From positions 62,001-126,000 of the forward strand of contig JAZKJV010003379.1 of assembly GCA_037367405.1 (NCBI GenBank): a stretch of 64,000 nucleotides of DNA, given 5' to 3'. Below are positions 42,715 through 54,879 of the stretch, in pieces (positions within the stretch are counted from its first letter, which is position 1; each line of letters opens with the position of its first letter). Both the position numbers and the translations under genes were made by a program. Below the pieces are notes generated by a model. The model made no database searches. It was not told the DNA's origin and was given only the letters and a program-made list of their open reading frames with translations. The DNA is from Ottelia alismoides. Lineage: Eukaryota; Streptophyta; Magnoliopsida; Alismatales; Hydrocharitaceae.

Positions 42715-44045
42715 GCATGAGTTTAAGTTAACCTAGAAAATTTACAGTTGCCAACTAATGTCTCTTTTTAGTCGACTAACGTCATTTTAACAGCCAATTA
42801 GTTACTTCTTTCATTCTTAATCAGTTGTTTAATTCGAGCTTCCCATAGACTAAGCAACTGAATGTTCACACCTAGTTCTAGCAGCCGTCTGATAATTCTC
42901 TTATCTCACTAAGTTGTCTTAGAAGCCAACTGACATTCTTAATAAGCTGTTTGATTTTGGACCTTGGGCATTTGGTCTTCAGGACTTTTCTTTTTTCCAT
43001 TTTAAACAGCCATGAGGGATCCTAATTGGCACTTCTATTCTAACACAAAACACTCAAACTGATGCCTAGTTGAAACTGCAAACATCTGAGTGATCCTATG
43101 TTCTACTGCATCCAACTTTCTCTAGTATTCATGAGAACTCCAAGCTTCTAATTCACTCTGTTCTATCCTCAATCATTCACGGATGACTTAATTGCCTCTA
43201 ACTTCAATTGGATTTCAATTAAAAATCCTCTTATAGTATTTTGCATACAAGTACCTTGATTGTAGGTTCCATCAAGATTAGAAGAGAAACAGTTCCTAGG
43301 ATACAAGAGAGGGAATTGAACAGAAGATTGCACTACCTGCCACCTCTTTGAAAGTAAAGGAGTGTAGAGGAAGAATCTCCAACAACATAGTTGGAGAGAA
43401 AATCATAAACAAAAGTTCTACTGAAAGTTTTTTTCACTAGCTGCTACCACCCAATTATCCTTGTACTGCACAATCTAATCCTCCTTGCCATTCATAAAGT
43501 ATAGCTTTTCTAATATGCAAACATTTAAAAGTGAGCCATTATAATAGGAACTCTGAGAAGGGTTCTCTCACATAGGAACTTCAAATGAAAATATCTCATA
43601 TTAGGGACCACGAATAAAAGAGAACGAAGCCAGAAGGATCCATTTTACACAGCGACGAATAAAGTCTCAGCAGATCTCAAAGAAAGAGCTAAGCTTTATC
43701 CTGGTTCAGACAGACCTTGTTTTGAAAATACTACTGCTTGAGTTTAACTTTTCTTAGAAAATCCCCATTAGCCAACTAATGCCACATTTTAGTATATTAG
43801 TACCACTTTACCAGACAATTAGTTGTTATCCCAAACAAATCCGATAAATTCGACCTTCATATAGACTGATCACTTGAATATATCTGATAATTCTATAAGC
43901 TATCTAAGTTGTTTTAGTCAGCAACTAACATTCTCAAAAAGTCTTAAATTTTGAACAGATTTTTCTCTTGATATTTAGCCTTTTAATCTTTAAGAATTGC
44001 ATATTTTCTCATTCTAAACAGCCTTAAGAGATCTTCGTTGCCATT
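42715..44045. repeat. Two diverged direct copies of a 300-bp sequence
   Basis: Blocks at about 42715-43020 and 43735-44045 share the ordered words GAGTTTAA, GCCAACTAATG, CAATTAGTT, ATAGACTRA, CTGATAATTCT, AAGTTGTYTTAG and AAACAGCC. They are about 1 kb apart. They may be old LTRs around a reduced interior, but no primer site or purine tract could be found. Confidence 0.55.
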
Positions 44046-44379
44046 TCTAAGACTATAAATAGATCCCGAGTGACATAACTTCAATTTTTGATGAAATTAG
44101 GTCAACTTTAACAAAAATTCAGTTTCTCCACACCATAAAAACCAAAATCATGACATATTTTTGTTGAAATAATGGCAAAATTTCGTCAAAATTGCATGTC
44201 ATTTCGGTAAAACGACACAAATAAGAGAACAAACCTTCGCTTTCAGCAAAGTCCGCCCATATCAATGAAATTTCACATATTTTCATTCTACAAACAAGTT
44301 TCTTTAGTTAGCTCTGAAATTCATTCAGATACAAGCAGCAAGAGCTATTCGAGTTTTAGCCTAATTTAGTGTTTTATTC
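44046..44379. other. Intergenic, nothing recognised
   Basis: AT-rich DNA with no coding signal or repeat border before the 3' end of the LINE. Confidence 0.35.
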
Positions 44380-45222
44380 TTTCTTTATTTTTTTGAGAAA
44401 TCGGTGGGATGGACCTCCCTTAGAGATCCATCCAAAAAAATGTAATTATAAAGTATTAAAGATATTTACATCCGCCAAGATTCATAAAGGCCTTGGCATG
44501 CCCTACCATATTCTCATAATAAAACCTCCCTCTCGCAAAAAGGACATCAATTCTAGCCAACCACAAAGACCACACAATCGCACATATTTTCACTCTCCCT
44601 TCCTCAGATCCCGACCAACTTCTGCAGAACGAATTCCAGAAAGAGACCTTCTCAGACCAAACAAATCCCGAACAATCCGCATTTTTCCGCACCTCCACCT
44701 AGCCAGGGCAGGTGAAAAAGAGATGATCTATGTCTTCCGAGGACGCACCACACCGCCTACACTCCATCTCTGCTCCTGGGAAAAATCTGGCCCTCCTAGC
44801 CACCGTAAAGATTTGTTCTCTCCTAAGCAACCAAAGGAAAACCTTCACCCTGGTCGGAATCCTCCAACCCCGTATTCTACAACAATCCCTGTTGAGCTCC
44901 AAATTTGCCGCGGGTGGTTTATACAAGAAAATCTTATACGCCTTTCTGACTGTAAAGAACTCGTCCCTCCAGCACCACGAGTCCCTCCCTTCTGTAGGCA
45001 CATCAGCTCTATCCAATCTGGTTGAAAGACATGGAAACTCCTCTACTCTCTGTGCAGATAGAACAACATCAAAAAGAGGTGTCCATGAACCGTCTGCCCA
45101 TACATCCGCCACCGAAGCATCTTTGTTTGAGGCCAAGGCGAAAAGCCTAGGATACAGATCACACAACGCCCCTTCCTCCGTCCAATCATCAGTCCAGAAC
45201 CGGAAGCTTAGAAAAACTTAAT
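44380..45222 (-). mobile_element. 5'-truncated LINE (L1-type) retrotransposon 3' end
   Basis: On the minus strand, frame 45222-44699 encodes the end of the LINE reverse transcriptase protein. It shows FWTDDWTEEGALCDLYPRLF and the zf-RVT zinc domain, including RGWRIPTRVKVFLWLLRREQ and CRRCGASSEDIDHLFFTCPG (CX2C...HX4-5C). One in-frame TAG at 44699-44701 interrupts it, and 44698-44456 continues the same frame to the natural stop. The element ends in an A-rich tail (minus strand CTCAAAAAAATAAAGAA). Everything before the zf-RVT region is missing, as usual for LINE copies. Confidence 0.9.
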
Positions 45223-45245
45223 ATCCGAAAAAATTGAGTTTAGAG

Positions 45246-46141
45246 TATTGTTTTTAAAAACGTGCCTCGAGGCGATGAAACGTACGTTCCAGGAGTTTTT
45301 CAGCCAAACCCGCCTCGAGGCTATAGCATCGGGCAGGTTATTCGAGGCGCTGAGGGAGAATTGAGGCACCGCCTCGTGCTTGGTAGGGTTTTGAGCCCTA
45401 TTTAGTGCAACTGAAGGCTTCCAATGAGATTGTTCTAAATCATCGTTTCTTCCGCTTCTTCCAAACAGTTAGTTGATTGTATTGCGCTCTTTATTGAAGT
45501 TGTACCTGGGACAATGATCATTTTATAATGAGGCAATTCAGTATGTATATTTCTTACTATTGTGTACCCTCCATTTGGCCCTGGAATTGGTGTTGGTTAG
45601 TTTCATCTTCCAGTATCCATGGCTTGTTTTTTGTGTTTCTCCTGTGCAACAAGTTACAGGAAAAAACATGAGCGTAGCTTAAGTACTTGGTTTAAAGAAA
45701 AAAGAGGTTTTCATCCCAATTAATTTAAAAAAAAAGTAACAGAGAAGATATTGTTGCTTAATATAGAATAACAATATATACTTTTGGAGGAAGAAATTCT
45801 TGAATTCCTGTTACAATAATATTAATATTTTCTTTTTTAAGGAATTATATTAATATTTTCTCATAAAGAATAGCATAATAGTGTTGTTCTTTTTCTTCTA
45901 AATCACATATTGTCATGAAAATGTTGGTATTTTATAATACAGTATTAGGAATTCAATGTATGTACACTAAAGATAAATATATTATATGCTTATACATGTA
46001 ATAGAATAACATTTCTCTATAGAAAATATATTTATAATTATTTGTAGTTTTAATGCATATATTTCTTTAGACATTGAGGCGTACGCCTTGCCTCGATAAC
46101 GGAAAACCGCCTCGATTTGCCTCACGTTTTTTTAAACCTTG
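45246..46141. mobile_element. hAT-like non-autonomous element with CCTCG-rich ends
   Basis: The left end TATTGTTTTTAAAAACG and the complement of the right end, CAAGGTTTAAAAAAACG, are imperfect inverted repeats. Both are followed by CCTCGAGGCG-type words (inverted GCCTCG motifs). The flanks GTTTAGAG (45238-45245) and GTTTATAG (46142-46149) look like an 8-bp duplication with one mismatch. The 896-bp interior is AT-rich and non-coding. Confidence 0.65.
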
Positions 46142-46149
46142 GTTTATAG

Positions 46150-46723
46150 TTATTTCTTCAAATCCATGATTTTGGGGTCTTCGAAGAATTCTTTGAGATT
46201 ACTTTTTGGGCTTTGCGAAATCGAAATTCAAAGTTTAAGGACTTACTAGTATTTCCTAACACTTAAATCAACTATCATAATCGTGCTTGTTTGAAAATAT
46301 AAAGTTCTGAATACGTGTGTTCTACTGCATCTAATTTTGCTCTCTAGCGATGGAAAGGTGATTAGAATAGTACCATGAAATAACAAACTATTACCTAGGC
46401 TAACAGAACAGTCGTGTACCTAGTCTAACATGTGATTGGAATAAAATGGTATACAAATCCAATAAAACTCTCCAATAAATAGTTGTACATCCTCATGTCT
46501 TCCAATGTGTTGAATTTGTTCATATAGTCTCGCCCTGGTATAACAAGCTATCACCTAGGCTATCAAGTGTCGTTGTTAGGTATACCGGAATCCAAAAAAA
46601 GAATATCGATGTCATGATCCTATCCGTGGGAGCTTTTATGTCCATTAGCTTGTTTACACCAATGGGTCTCGAATGAATTATGATTCTTTTGAGAAATATG
46701 TATCCCTCCAAATCCTCTTTTTT
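46150..46723. other. Intergenic, nothing recognised
   Basis: Contains two similar CCTAGGCTAACAGAACAGTCG/CCTAGGCTATCAAGTGTCG segments near 46396 and 46554, but no gene. Confidence 0.35.
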
Positions 46724-46740
46724 TGGGTCAAACCCACCTA

Positions 46741-46923
46741 AATGGTCCGGTGGTAGTGCAGTATGCCCACCACCCAAAAGACCAGGGTTCAAATCTCCCC
46801 TTGTGGGGGTTACGTTAGGTAGTCGACAACCAGCATAAAAAATATTCGAATCTTTCAACATGGATTTGAGCAAGAATCCATGTAGCTGACCCTACTTACA
46901 GTGCGAGAAGGCTTTGCCATTTT
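46741..46923 (+). mobile_element. tRNA-derived SINE, second copy
   Basis: The blocks of the 41518 copy recur in order: CCGGTGGTAGTGCAGTATG, CAGGGTTCAAATCTCCC, TTACGTTAGGTAGTCGACAA and AGAAGGCTTTGCCATTTT. A slightly diverged duplication of about 16 bp, CCTCTTTTTTTGGGTCA (46724-46740) and CCTCTTTTTTGAGTCA (46925-46940), flanks it. Confidence 0.9.
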
Positions 46924-47011
46924 GCCTCTTTTTTGAGTCATGTACCTCGTGTACCTACTGGCTGCACTTCGCAGTTAGAAAAGTGTTTTTTTTAGGCTCA
47001 GTTAGAAAAGT

Positions 47012-47267
47012 GTTGGAGTATGCATCCTAAGGGGATCCAGTTACCACATGTAAATAGGTTTCGTCCCACATCATGTATTACTTGGATTTTGTCATATTGG
47101 TGGGGCTATATAAGAAGCTCCACATCACTTGTATTTTGAGAGAGACATAATAAAGACATCAGTCCTCTGAGACATTCTCCCATAATTTCATCCCAGTTCT
47201 TATGGAGTATGGTTCCACGTAAAAACCAGTCTGTTCTTCATGATTTTATATTTGATTATCTCATAGG
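47012..47267 (+). repeat. LTR fragment related to the non-autonomous family
   Basis: Starts TGTTGGAGTATGCATCC and contains GGGGCTATATAAGAAGCTCC (TATA box) and CCCATAATTTCATCCCAGTTC, GGAGTATGGTTCCACGTAAA, in the order seen in the 33104 LTR. It is cut off near 47267 by minus-strand copia sequence. Confidence 0.75.
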
Positions 47268-49080
47268 TTAGGGTTATAGTAGGATCCATCTCTTACATAA
47301 TGCGATGTTCGGAATACCCATAAGATTGGGGTTACAATTTAAGCAATCGACATTCCCCTTCAAGTTGGAGCATATATATCAATTATGCTTAATTTTTTGC
47401 AACATTTCTCGAATTGTGCACGTGCGAGTGACTTGGTGAGCATATGGGTTATCTGATCTAAATAGATGATAAATTGTAAGTTCGAAGCAGACCTCTCTGT
47501 ATCAGATCTTTGGTGTAGTGGCAGTCAACTTCCACATGCTTAGTGCATTCGTGAAATATGGGGTTGTTGACTATATGCATTGTTATGTGGTTGTCACATC
47601 TGAGATTCATGGTATTGTTGGGAGTGATATGAAGATTTGAGAGTGTGGATTTAATCCACCAGTTTTCTTGTTGACTGTGGCATGTGTATTCGTTATCAAC
47701 ACTTGAGCTTGAAACCACTGCTTTTTTCTTGCTTCTCCAAGTATCTAGGTTTCCTGTTAAGTAAGTGCAAAAACCTGGAGTAGATTTTCTATCTGCCATG
47801 TGTTCTCCATATATGAGATCGAAGATGTTCCCTTTGGTGAAAGTAAACCTTTCCCTCGGGAGGACTTAATGTACCTTAGGACAATCATGCATGCATCGAA
47901 GTGAGCTGGGGGAGGCGAGTACATGAACTGACTCAGTTTATCGACATCGAGAGATACATCAGGTCGAGTGATGGTTAGTTACAACAACTTTCCCACTAGT
48001 TGCTTGTATCGATCTGTATCTATACTATCCCCCGACTCATAGATGTGTCCCTTAGGATCCATGGGTAAATATGTTGACTTGGATCCTAGCATTCTTGTTT
48101 CCTGAAGTAGATCAGTATAATACTTCCATAGGGATATAACTAACCTCACTTGAATCTAGCTATTTCAAACTCCATGAAGTAGTGTAGTGGCCCCAAGTTT
48201 TGATTACAAATGTTTTGCTAGTTGCTTCTTTAATTCTAAAATATCATCTCATCAGAGTCATCTCATGTGAGGATAATATCATCCACATAGATGAGAATTG
48301 CAATGGTTCCTTTTCATCTACCTTATGAATAAAGAATAGTCTGCCAAAGATTTGATGAAGCCTAGATTCTCTAGTATTTCTGATAATTTTAGAAGCCAGA
48401 CACGTGGGCTTTGTTTGAGGCAATTCTTCACATCAAGCTGATGTAGGGGCCAATCAAGTTGCACTACAATTGCCATGAGAATCCGTAATGTGGAAAGACA
48501 GGTAATTGGAGAAAATATATCAAAGAAGTCAACACAATAGGTATGAGTGGACCCCGTTGCAATGAGTCATGCTTTGTAATAAGCAATTTGACCCATATGG
48601 ATTGTACTACACTGTAAACACCCATTTGGATACTATTATCCTGTTGTCGAAAGGTGGGTTAACTAGTGTCCCCAGACATCTCTTCTTCCCTTGCTAAGCA
48701 CCATCTGGAATCAAGAAGTGCCTTGATAAAGTATGAGGGATAATTGTATTCGAAGATTGCATGTACGAATTGTCGGTAGGAGGAGCTAAGTCCAAGGAAG
48801 GACACAACAATAGAGATAGGATGCTTAGTTCATTAAGAGAGTACATGAGATGCTCATCCATTTTTCAGAGGTTCTACTCAGAAATCAACTTAATGTAGGC
48901 AATGAAGACTCTAATGACCATGAACTCTAGTACAAGATCCTTCCAAGTTTCCAAGAGAGAGAACCCACTTTGAGGTCCCAGGAGAGTGATCCACAATTAA
49001 AGATCTATGCATGGATATCCACAAAACATAAACAAATATGCATTTGGTGAGAGATCCCCCATAGGCTACAATGATACACC
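47268..49080 (-). pseudogene. 3' half of a minus-strand copia: RT, RNase H, partial LTR
   Basis: Frame 47799-47458 is RNase H (MADRKSTPGFCTYLTGNLDT, later FHECTKHVEVDCHYTKD). RT segments lie at 47840-48720 with many stops (GKLL, LTITRPDVSLDVDKLSQFM, FDACMIVLRYIKSSRGKGLL). The minus-strand purine tract TTGAAGGGGAA is followed at 47352 by the LTR start TGTCGATTGCTTAAATTG; the LTR is truncated after about 85 bases. Its LTR matches those of the truncated array at 49563-58485, so both may derive from one element family, or even one element. Confidence 0.8.
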
Positions 49081-49271
49081 CCTATTGATTTTGATAACAA
49101 AGAGACTCATTACAGAGGTCAGACCTTTAGTTCAACCTCACTAACATGGCATGTGAAGCACTGACATCAACAACCATCGACAGAGTATGTGTTGATGTCA
49201 TGTATTCATCGAATGAGTTCGTATCTACTATTTGTCCAAGTTGAGTATTGCATGCTCCAGGTTGAGGGGGA
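49081..49271 (+). other. 3' internal end of a plus-strand LTR element
   Basis: TTTGTCCAAGTTGAGTATTGCATGCTCCAGGTTGAGGGGGAG, read in pieces, matches the sequence just before the 3' LTR at 35650, including the purine tract GAGGGGGAG (49263-49271). Confidence 0.65.
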
Positions 49272-49562
49272 GCACTAAAGAATAACCTAGGTGGGTAATT
49301 TGACCTTTTCAAGATCTAATTAAAACATTATGAGAGACAGTTCTACACATTTATTAGTGGCTTTGGAGAGTCAGTAGGGCTATATAAAAAGTCTTGCACG
49401 CATGTACTCATTGAGAGAATAAAAAAAAGAATCTACCGTTTGAGGTGTTCTCATGTGGTTTAATCCTGCTTCTTAGGGAGTAGGGTTCCACGTATAATCT
49501 ACGTGTTCTTCATGTTTATCATTCATGTTCTCGATTATTGCTTTCGCATTATATTTTTCCAC
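49272..49562 (+). repeat. Diverged 3' LTR of the non-autonomous family
   Basis: It directly follows a purine tract and includes GGGCTATATAAAAAGTC (TATA box), CTCATTGAGAG, GGAGTAGGGTTCCACGTA and an end TATTTTTCCACA. The order matches the LTRs at 33104 and 35650. The first bases (CACTAAAGAA) do not match TGTTGGAG, so the beginning is rearranged. Confidence 0.75.
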
Positions 49563-50110
49563 AGAGTTGCATGCACGGGGAAACACCGTCTGTCTGGAGA
49601 AGAGGGCTAGAGGACCTTGGCGACGTGGTCCATGGATGGGGGTGCACGAAACCATCTGGAGAAGATGGAGTTTCCACTTGGTGTTAGGTGGAGTCACACC
49701 CCCCCCCCCTCGAGGGCTGTGTTGGGAGGGTACCGCCTATGCTGGCTGTGAGAGATCGAAACCACAATGGTCTCAAGGTAGCTTGGATGGGCGGCTTGGA
49801 TGGGCGGGTGGGGATTGACGGCGTGGTATGGGTGGATCGGAGGTGACCTGGGTGGAGGGGGGCTTTGGGGATTTAGTGGGGGGTGGGGGGCAGTGGAGGG
49901 AGGGAGGCTTCGGCTTTGAGGGCCTGATGGCATGGGGAGGAGTTGGTCTGAGAGCGGTAATGGAGGGGAAGGGGGCTCGACGATGTAGGCGGTGGCGGCG
50001 TGGATCAACGAAGAATACTGCGTGGAGAAGGCGGTCAGTGCATGGAAATGGTGGCTGCGACATGGATATGGAGGAAGGTGGGTGGATAGTCGTTCTGATA
50101 GCAAGTTAAT

Positions 50111-50213
50111 AATCAAATTAGAATAAGTTAAATTGAATGTGAACCCTAGGGCTCCTATATATAGGTGGAATCCTAGGGTTAGAGTTACAATAGGAGTTGT
50201 CTCTTATATATTA
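50111..50213 (-). repeat. Third array LTR (5'-truncated)
   Basis: Minus strand starts TATATAAGAGACAAC and ends TTGATTATTAACTTG. The primer site after it is degraded (GCTATCAGAACGAC region). Confidence 0.7.
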
Positions 50214-51500
50214 ACAGAAAGAAGACTGATGGGAAACTCCTGGACAAAGAGAATATTATGGAGCCTGATGTTAGGAATCAGGTGTACATCTCCTTTTCCC
50301 CTCATGGAGAAAATCTGCCATTTGCAACCTGTACACTTCATCCAGGGGGACTTAGTGCATATGTTGTAGTATGGTTTATTCCCTACATAGATGGGTTCAT
50401 GCACTTGTATATATCAACCACTCTGTTCTCGCGAAGTTATTTACAAAGGCAACAAAGATACATGTACGAGCAACGATCGTAGTCTCTAGTAGATCACTCT
50501 GGTATGAGTGCGTAGATTCTGGGGTATCGAGCATGTTTAGGAGGTGCATCAAATTTTCAAAGTCCCTTGCAGGGACTTCTACGAGGGGCATCACCCTCAG
50601 TAATAACAACCCAAGCAGTGAATGTAGAATAAACATGTTTGTTATAGGAGATGGCCTCGGCGTGACCAAACTTGTGACAATAAGTGCATTGAACAATGCC
50701 TCGGTCTGTATTGAATCAATCCGAGCCATGACTCCAAAAAGATCCACAGCCTCCTCGCGCGGTTAGAGCAGTAAGTACAAAAACCTATCCCTAAATGTCA
50801 ATAGTAGTGACGATGGTAGGAACGGTGAGGCGGCTCATGGTACTATAGGCCTCCTCAATAGTAGGAAGGACAACATCAATAATCATTTGGTCGCGGGCAG
50901 CAACGACCCGAATTGAGTCCAGCCAGAAAGACCAAAATAGCCATGTGTTGGCGGTGTTACTTTTATGCAGGGCACATGCATCTTGGAATACAAGTGTTTT
51001 ACCGTTCAAACAAGGATAGAGAGAAGTAATTAGCCAGGGAATGACCTGCTTGCTTCATATTCATCATGTCGAAGTCTGATACATCCTGCTGGAGTTCTTC
51101 TTCTGGCCATATATGGCTTTAACAGAAGTCCACATGCCGTGAGCAGTGGTATAGTAGATCAGCTCATCTGCAATCTCATCGATGGCGTTGACCATGATCC
51201 AAGAACTGACCAACATGTCATCTTTCGCTCACGTGTTGCATGTTTCAATATTCTCAATAGACTCTGACTCCAATAAAACATGCTCATTGTCGTATCCTAA
51301 TACAACCATTAGGAACACGCAAAACCACTTGGGATAGTTAGTCTCGTCCAACTTATCAAATTGAACGAGGGTAGGCGAGCACTCCCTTTATCATATCCCC
51401 GAGATGTCACCTCCAATTCGGACATTTCGGACGAAGGTGTCGGTCCTTCTAAAGAGAAATATGAAGATTCAAATACTTTTTAGATCATACCAGAACCCAT
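50214..51500 (-). pseudogene. gag and protease start of array unit 1
   Basis: Frame 50747-50397 carries the post-knuckle region (DFENLMHLLNMLDTPESTHS) and the protease-site sequence EWLIYTSA, where WIIDSGA is usual. Gag segments at 50760-51460 are in shifted frames; GHA and DEMWTS-like parts recur in the other unit. The same order is found at 52246-52620 and 57572-57802. Confidence 0.75.
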
Positions 51501-52067
51501 GGGGGTTTCAAAACCAAAAAAAAGGTTGGATGGTGGAGACGGGATGAATTTTAGTGGAGAGGGTGATGGTGCAACAATCCAGGGATGATTTGACAATCTG
51601 GTCGTGGTTGTGCTGCAGTATGAGGATGAACGCAGCACCCTGTGGGTAGCCTAGGAGCAAGATCAACGGCCTGCGAAGGATGGCTTGAAGGCATGTATGT
51701 GATGCAGCAGTGATGGGGGAGGGAGGAGGTCAAGGATCGTCTGGACACGGCCAAGTGAGGAACTGAGGTGGGTGCTGGTGGGGATCGACGGTGTGTTATG
51801 GGTGGATCGAAGGTGGCATGGGGGTTGCTAGGTGGTGAATCGATGGTGTTGGAGTGGGATCGGGAGGGGGCCCTTTGGGGCTTCCAAGGTGGTCTTTGAG
51901 GGTCTAAAAGATCGGTGGAGGAAAGGGGTCTCCGAGGGCCTAGCGACGGGGGAGGGTGAGACCAAGGGCGGTGATAGAGGGGAAGGGGGAATGTCGATGA
52001 AGATGGCAGCAACGTAGACTGACGAAGAACATGGCATGGAGATGGTGGACAATGTGTAAAGATAGCC
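51500..52067 (-). other. Leader (5' untranslated region) of array unit 1
   Basis: G-rich on the plus strand with GGATCGACGGTGTGTTATGG and GGTGGTGAATCGATGGTG words shared with the leaders at 57850-58320 and, more loosely, 49563-50090. Chance Pro/Ser-rich frames on the minus strand are not gag. Confidence 0.65.
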
Positions 52068-52195
52068 GCTCTAATACCAAGTTAATAATCAAAATACAAT
52101 ACGCTTAATTGAATACGAATCCTAGGGCTCCTTATAATAATAGAGTCCTAGGGTTAGAGTTACGATAAAAGTCGTCTCTTACATACTAGCAGAAA
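52068..52195 (-). repeat. Second array LTR with primer site
   Basis: The minus-strand primer site TGGTATTAGAGC (52079-52068) adjoins the LTR end GATTATTAACT. The LTR starts at about 52195 inside the normal LTR (TATGTAAGAGACG), so its first 45 or so bases are missing. Confidence 0.78.
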
Positions 52196-53015
52196 GAAGA
52201 GTGATGGGAAATTCCAGGAAAAAGAGAACATTATGGAGCCTGATGTTAGGAGTTAGTTATACATCTCCTTTTCCCTTCATGGGGAAAATCTGCCATCTTC
52301 AACTTGTACATTTCGTATAGGGGGACTTGGTGCATCTGTTTTAGTAGGGTTTGTTCCCTACATAAGTGGGTGTAGGCACTTGTATTAACCAACCACTCTG
52401 TTTTCACGAAGTTATTTGCAGAGGCAACAAATATACATGTACGAGCAAAAAGTGTACTCTCCGGTAGATCACTCCGGTATAAGTGTGTATACTCTAAGGG
52501 ACCGAGAATGTTCAGAAACATCATCAAATATTCGAAGTCCCTTCTAGGGACATCGCCCTCAGTAGTAACAACCCAAGCAACGGAAGTAGAATAACCATGT
52601 TTGTTGTCGCAGATGTCCACGATGTGACCAAAATTGTGATAGTAAGTGCACTGAATGATGTCTCAGCATCGTCCTATATTGAATCAACCTTGGTCATGAC
52701 TCTGAAATGATCGACGATCTCCTCATGTGGTTAGAGCGGCAAGTGAAAAAACTTGTCCCTGAATGTCTGTGGTAGTGACGATGATAGGGAAAACTAGGCA
52801 GATCATGGTACTAAGACCTCCTCAATAGTAGAAAGGACAACATTAGTGATCATCTGATCACGGGCAGCAACATAACTCGAATCAAGTCCAACGAGAAAGA
52901 CCAAAATGTCCATGTGTTGGTGGTGTTGCTTTTGTACAGGGCGGGTGCATCTTAGAATACAAGACTTTACCGTCCAAACAAGGATTTTAAGAGGGAGAAG
53001 TACTTAGTCAGGGAA
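52196..53015 (-). pseudogene. gag C-terminus and protease start of array unit 2
   Basis: Frame 52620-52246 reads DFEYLMMFLNILGPLEYTHL, SDLPESTLFARTCIFVA and EWLVNTSAYTHLCREQT, matching unit 1. The gag continues, after the CACTA insertion at 53016-57412, at 57413. Confidence 0.8.
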
Positions 53016-53029
53016 CAATACAAACAGAT

Positions 53030-53640
53030 AGACTTTTGGGGATGCTGATAGCAGACGATTATAAAATGATCATCCCATTAGCAGCCAAAGGGGACGGTCG
53101 TGCTCTGTCCGTCGCTAACCCCACGTATATGGGACGTTCGCACGCCCTCGTCCCCTATTCAAGCATCAGAGGGGATGATCATTCCTACGCTCGTCCCCTA
53201 TATCCATGTAAGAAGGGATGTTCACTGACAACAAACCCTATTCCGGGCCATTAGGGGACGGTTATAATCGTGCATGTCCCCTATGCCAATGTAAGACGGG
53301 ACGATCATTGTAGTCGTCCCCTATTACTGCTAGCAAGAGACGCTGAGACGGTCACTTATGATCGTCTCTTTTTTTATGATCGGGGAGGGTCATAACCGTC
53401 CCCTTTACTTTTCTATGCTCATTGTCGATGGTTGCTTACGCTTGGAGATATTTTGTCAGAGGGGACGGTCGTAACCATCCCATAATCTTAATAGAGGGGA
53501 CAAACGTACATTGACTGTCCCTTCTCTGTTTAATGGCTCGAAAACCGTAGAATATCTGAGGCTAAAATGGACGGTCTTTAGTGAACCTCCTTGATCATCA
53601 TGGAGGGGACGATTGACGACCATCCCCTATGGTGATTTAC
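53030..53640. repeat. Left subterminal repeat array of the CACTA
   Basis: Variants of GGGGACGGTCGTAACCGTCC occur about every 40-70 bases, many palindromic. In CACTA elements such subterminal repeats bind the TnpA-type protein. Confidence 0.85.
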
Positions 53641-54464
53641 CCAACCTGCACCTGGCTCTCCTTCTCATTCACCAACAGCACCCACGACTCTCAACCTCCG
53701 CCGCCCTCTCCCCAACCTCGTCCCGCTCCTCCAGGTTCTTCTCCACCGTCCTCAGTGCTCCTATGCAGTTGGTGTTGCTCCTCCATCACTGCTCTTGCTT
53801 CCCCCGCTCATCCAGGTTCTACCTTCAAGCGCCACAACTTGATTTTTGTTATGGTTTGATCTTTGAGACCATCTTTTTTTAATAGATCATTGCTCTTTTC
53901 CAATAAGCTCTTATAAAGCAAGTTTTGATATACCTTTAAGTGCCCAATATGATTTGATTTTTATAAGGGATGACACTTCCAATAAGCTCTTATAAAAAGG
54001 AGTTTTGATATATCATTGCTCTTTTCTCCTGTAATTATCTTCTTTAGAAATCCTTTTCTTCATGTGTGTACTCAAGACATTTTAGAGGATTAATTAAGTC
54101 ATAGAATTATGTGGTGAGATCTTTAAGAGTCTAGATATCTCTCTATCACTTCATATAGTGAGCTATCAAATCGAGGTAGATGTCCAATTTCATCTTCCAA
54201 TGTATGTGTCGGGTAAAGGCTGATTTGTGGATATATTATCACTTAATGCAAGTAATTGGGTTTAGCAACGCATATAGTGGTTATAATATATCCTAATAGC
54301 ATTCTTAAAAATTTGATAGGCACGTGAATGTTCTTTAGAGTCTACTGATGTATGTATTAGTTGAAGTCAACTGATTGGAGTCTTCTGATTTGATCATCAC
54401 CATGATCATCTTAACCTTTAAAGAGTAACTAATATATATCTATTAATTTTTATGGTACAGGAAA

Positions 54465-54720
54465 ATGGACAAGAGTTGGATGAATAAAATATTTGACGAT
54501 TTTTCGATATACAGGAAAGATGTCAATGAGTTCTTAGATTGAAATTTTCTTTGTGAATTGTTATATAATATTGTTGGAGGTGAAGGAGATAAGATTTAAT
54601 GTCCATGTGCAAGATGCAAAAACACTTTGATTAATAATCAGAGAGGAGTTTACGAGCATCCTATATTGAATGGGATTTGGCTATATTACACAAATTGGAC
54701 TTACTAGTAGACGGTCTTCA
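54465..54720 (+). pseudogene. CACTA transposase N-terminal domain (Transpos_assoc)
   Basis: An ATG at 54465, preceded by an AG acceptor-like TATGGTACAG, starts MDKSWMNKIFDDFSIYRKDV. After two in-frame stops (TGA near 54539, TAA near 54597) the Cys-rich CPCARCKNTL and GIWLYYTNW follow. MDKSWM with CPCxxCKN is typical of the domain that precedes TNP2 transposase in plant CACTA elements. It is non-functional. Confidence 0.85.
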
Positions 54721-54879
54721 ACATGTTCCGGTAAAAATAATGATGTAACTTATGACGAAGATCCAATGCAAACAGATGTCGGTGATGGGATATTAGAAAT
54801 GTTAGATAATATTCGAAAACCTATTTCAGATGAAAGTACATAACTGGGTTCAGAATGGTTTTTGTGAAAATTTAACAGA

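Noticed and set aside
44369..45221. Plus-strand frames of 218 and 163 codons
   Set aside because: They are antisense to the LINE reverse transcriptase C-terminus, whose zf-RVT motifs are clear on the minus strand.
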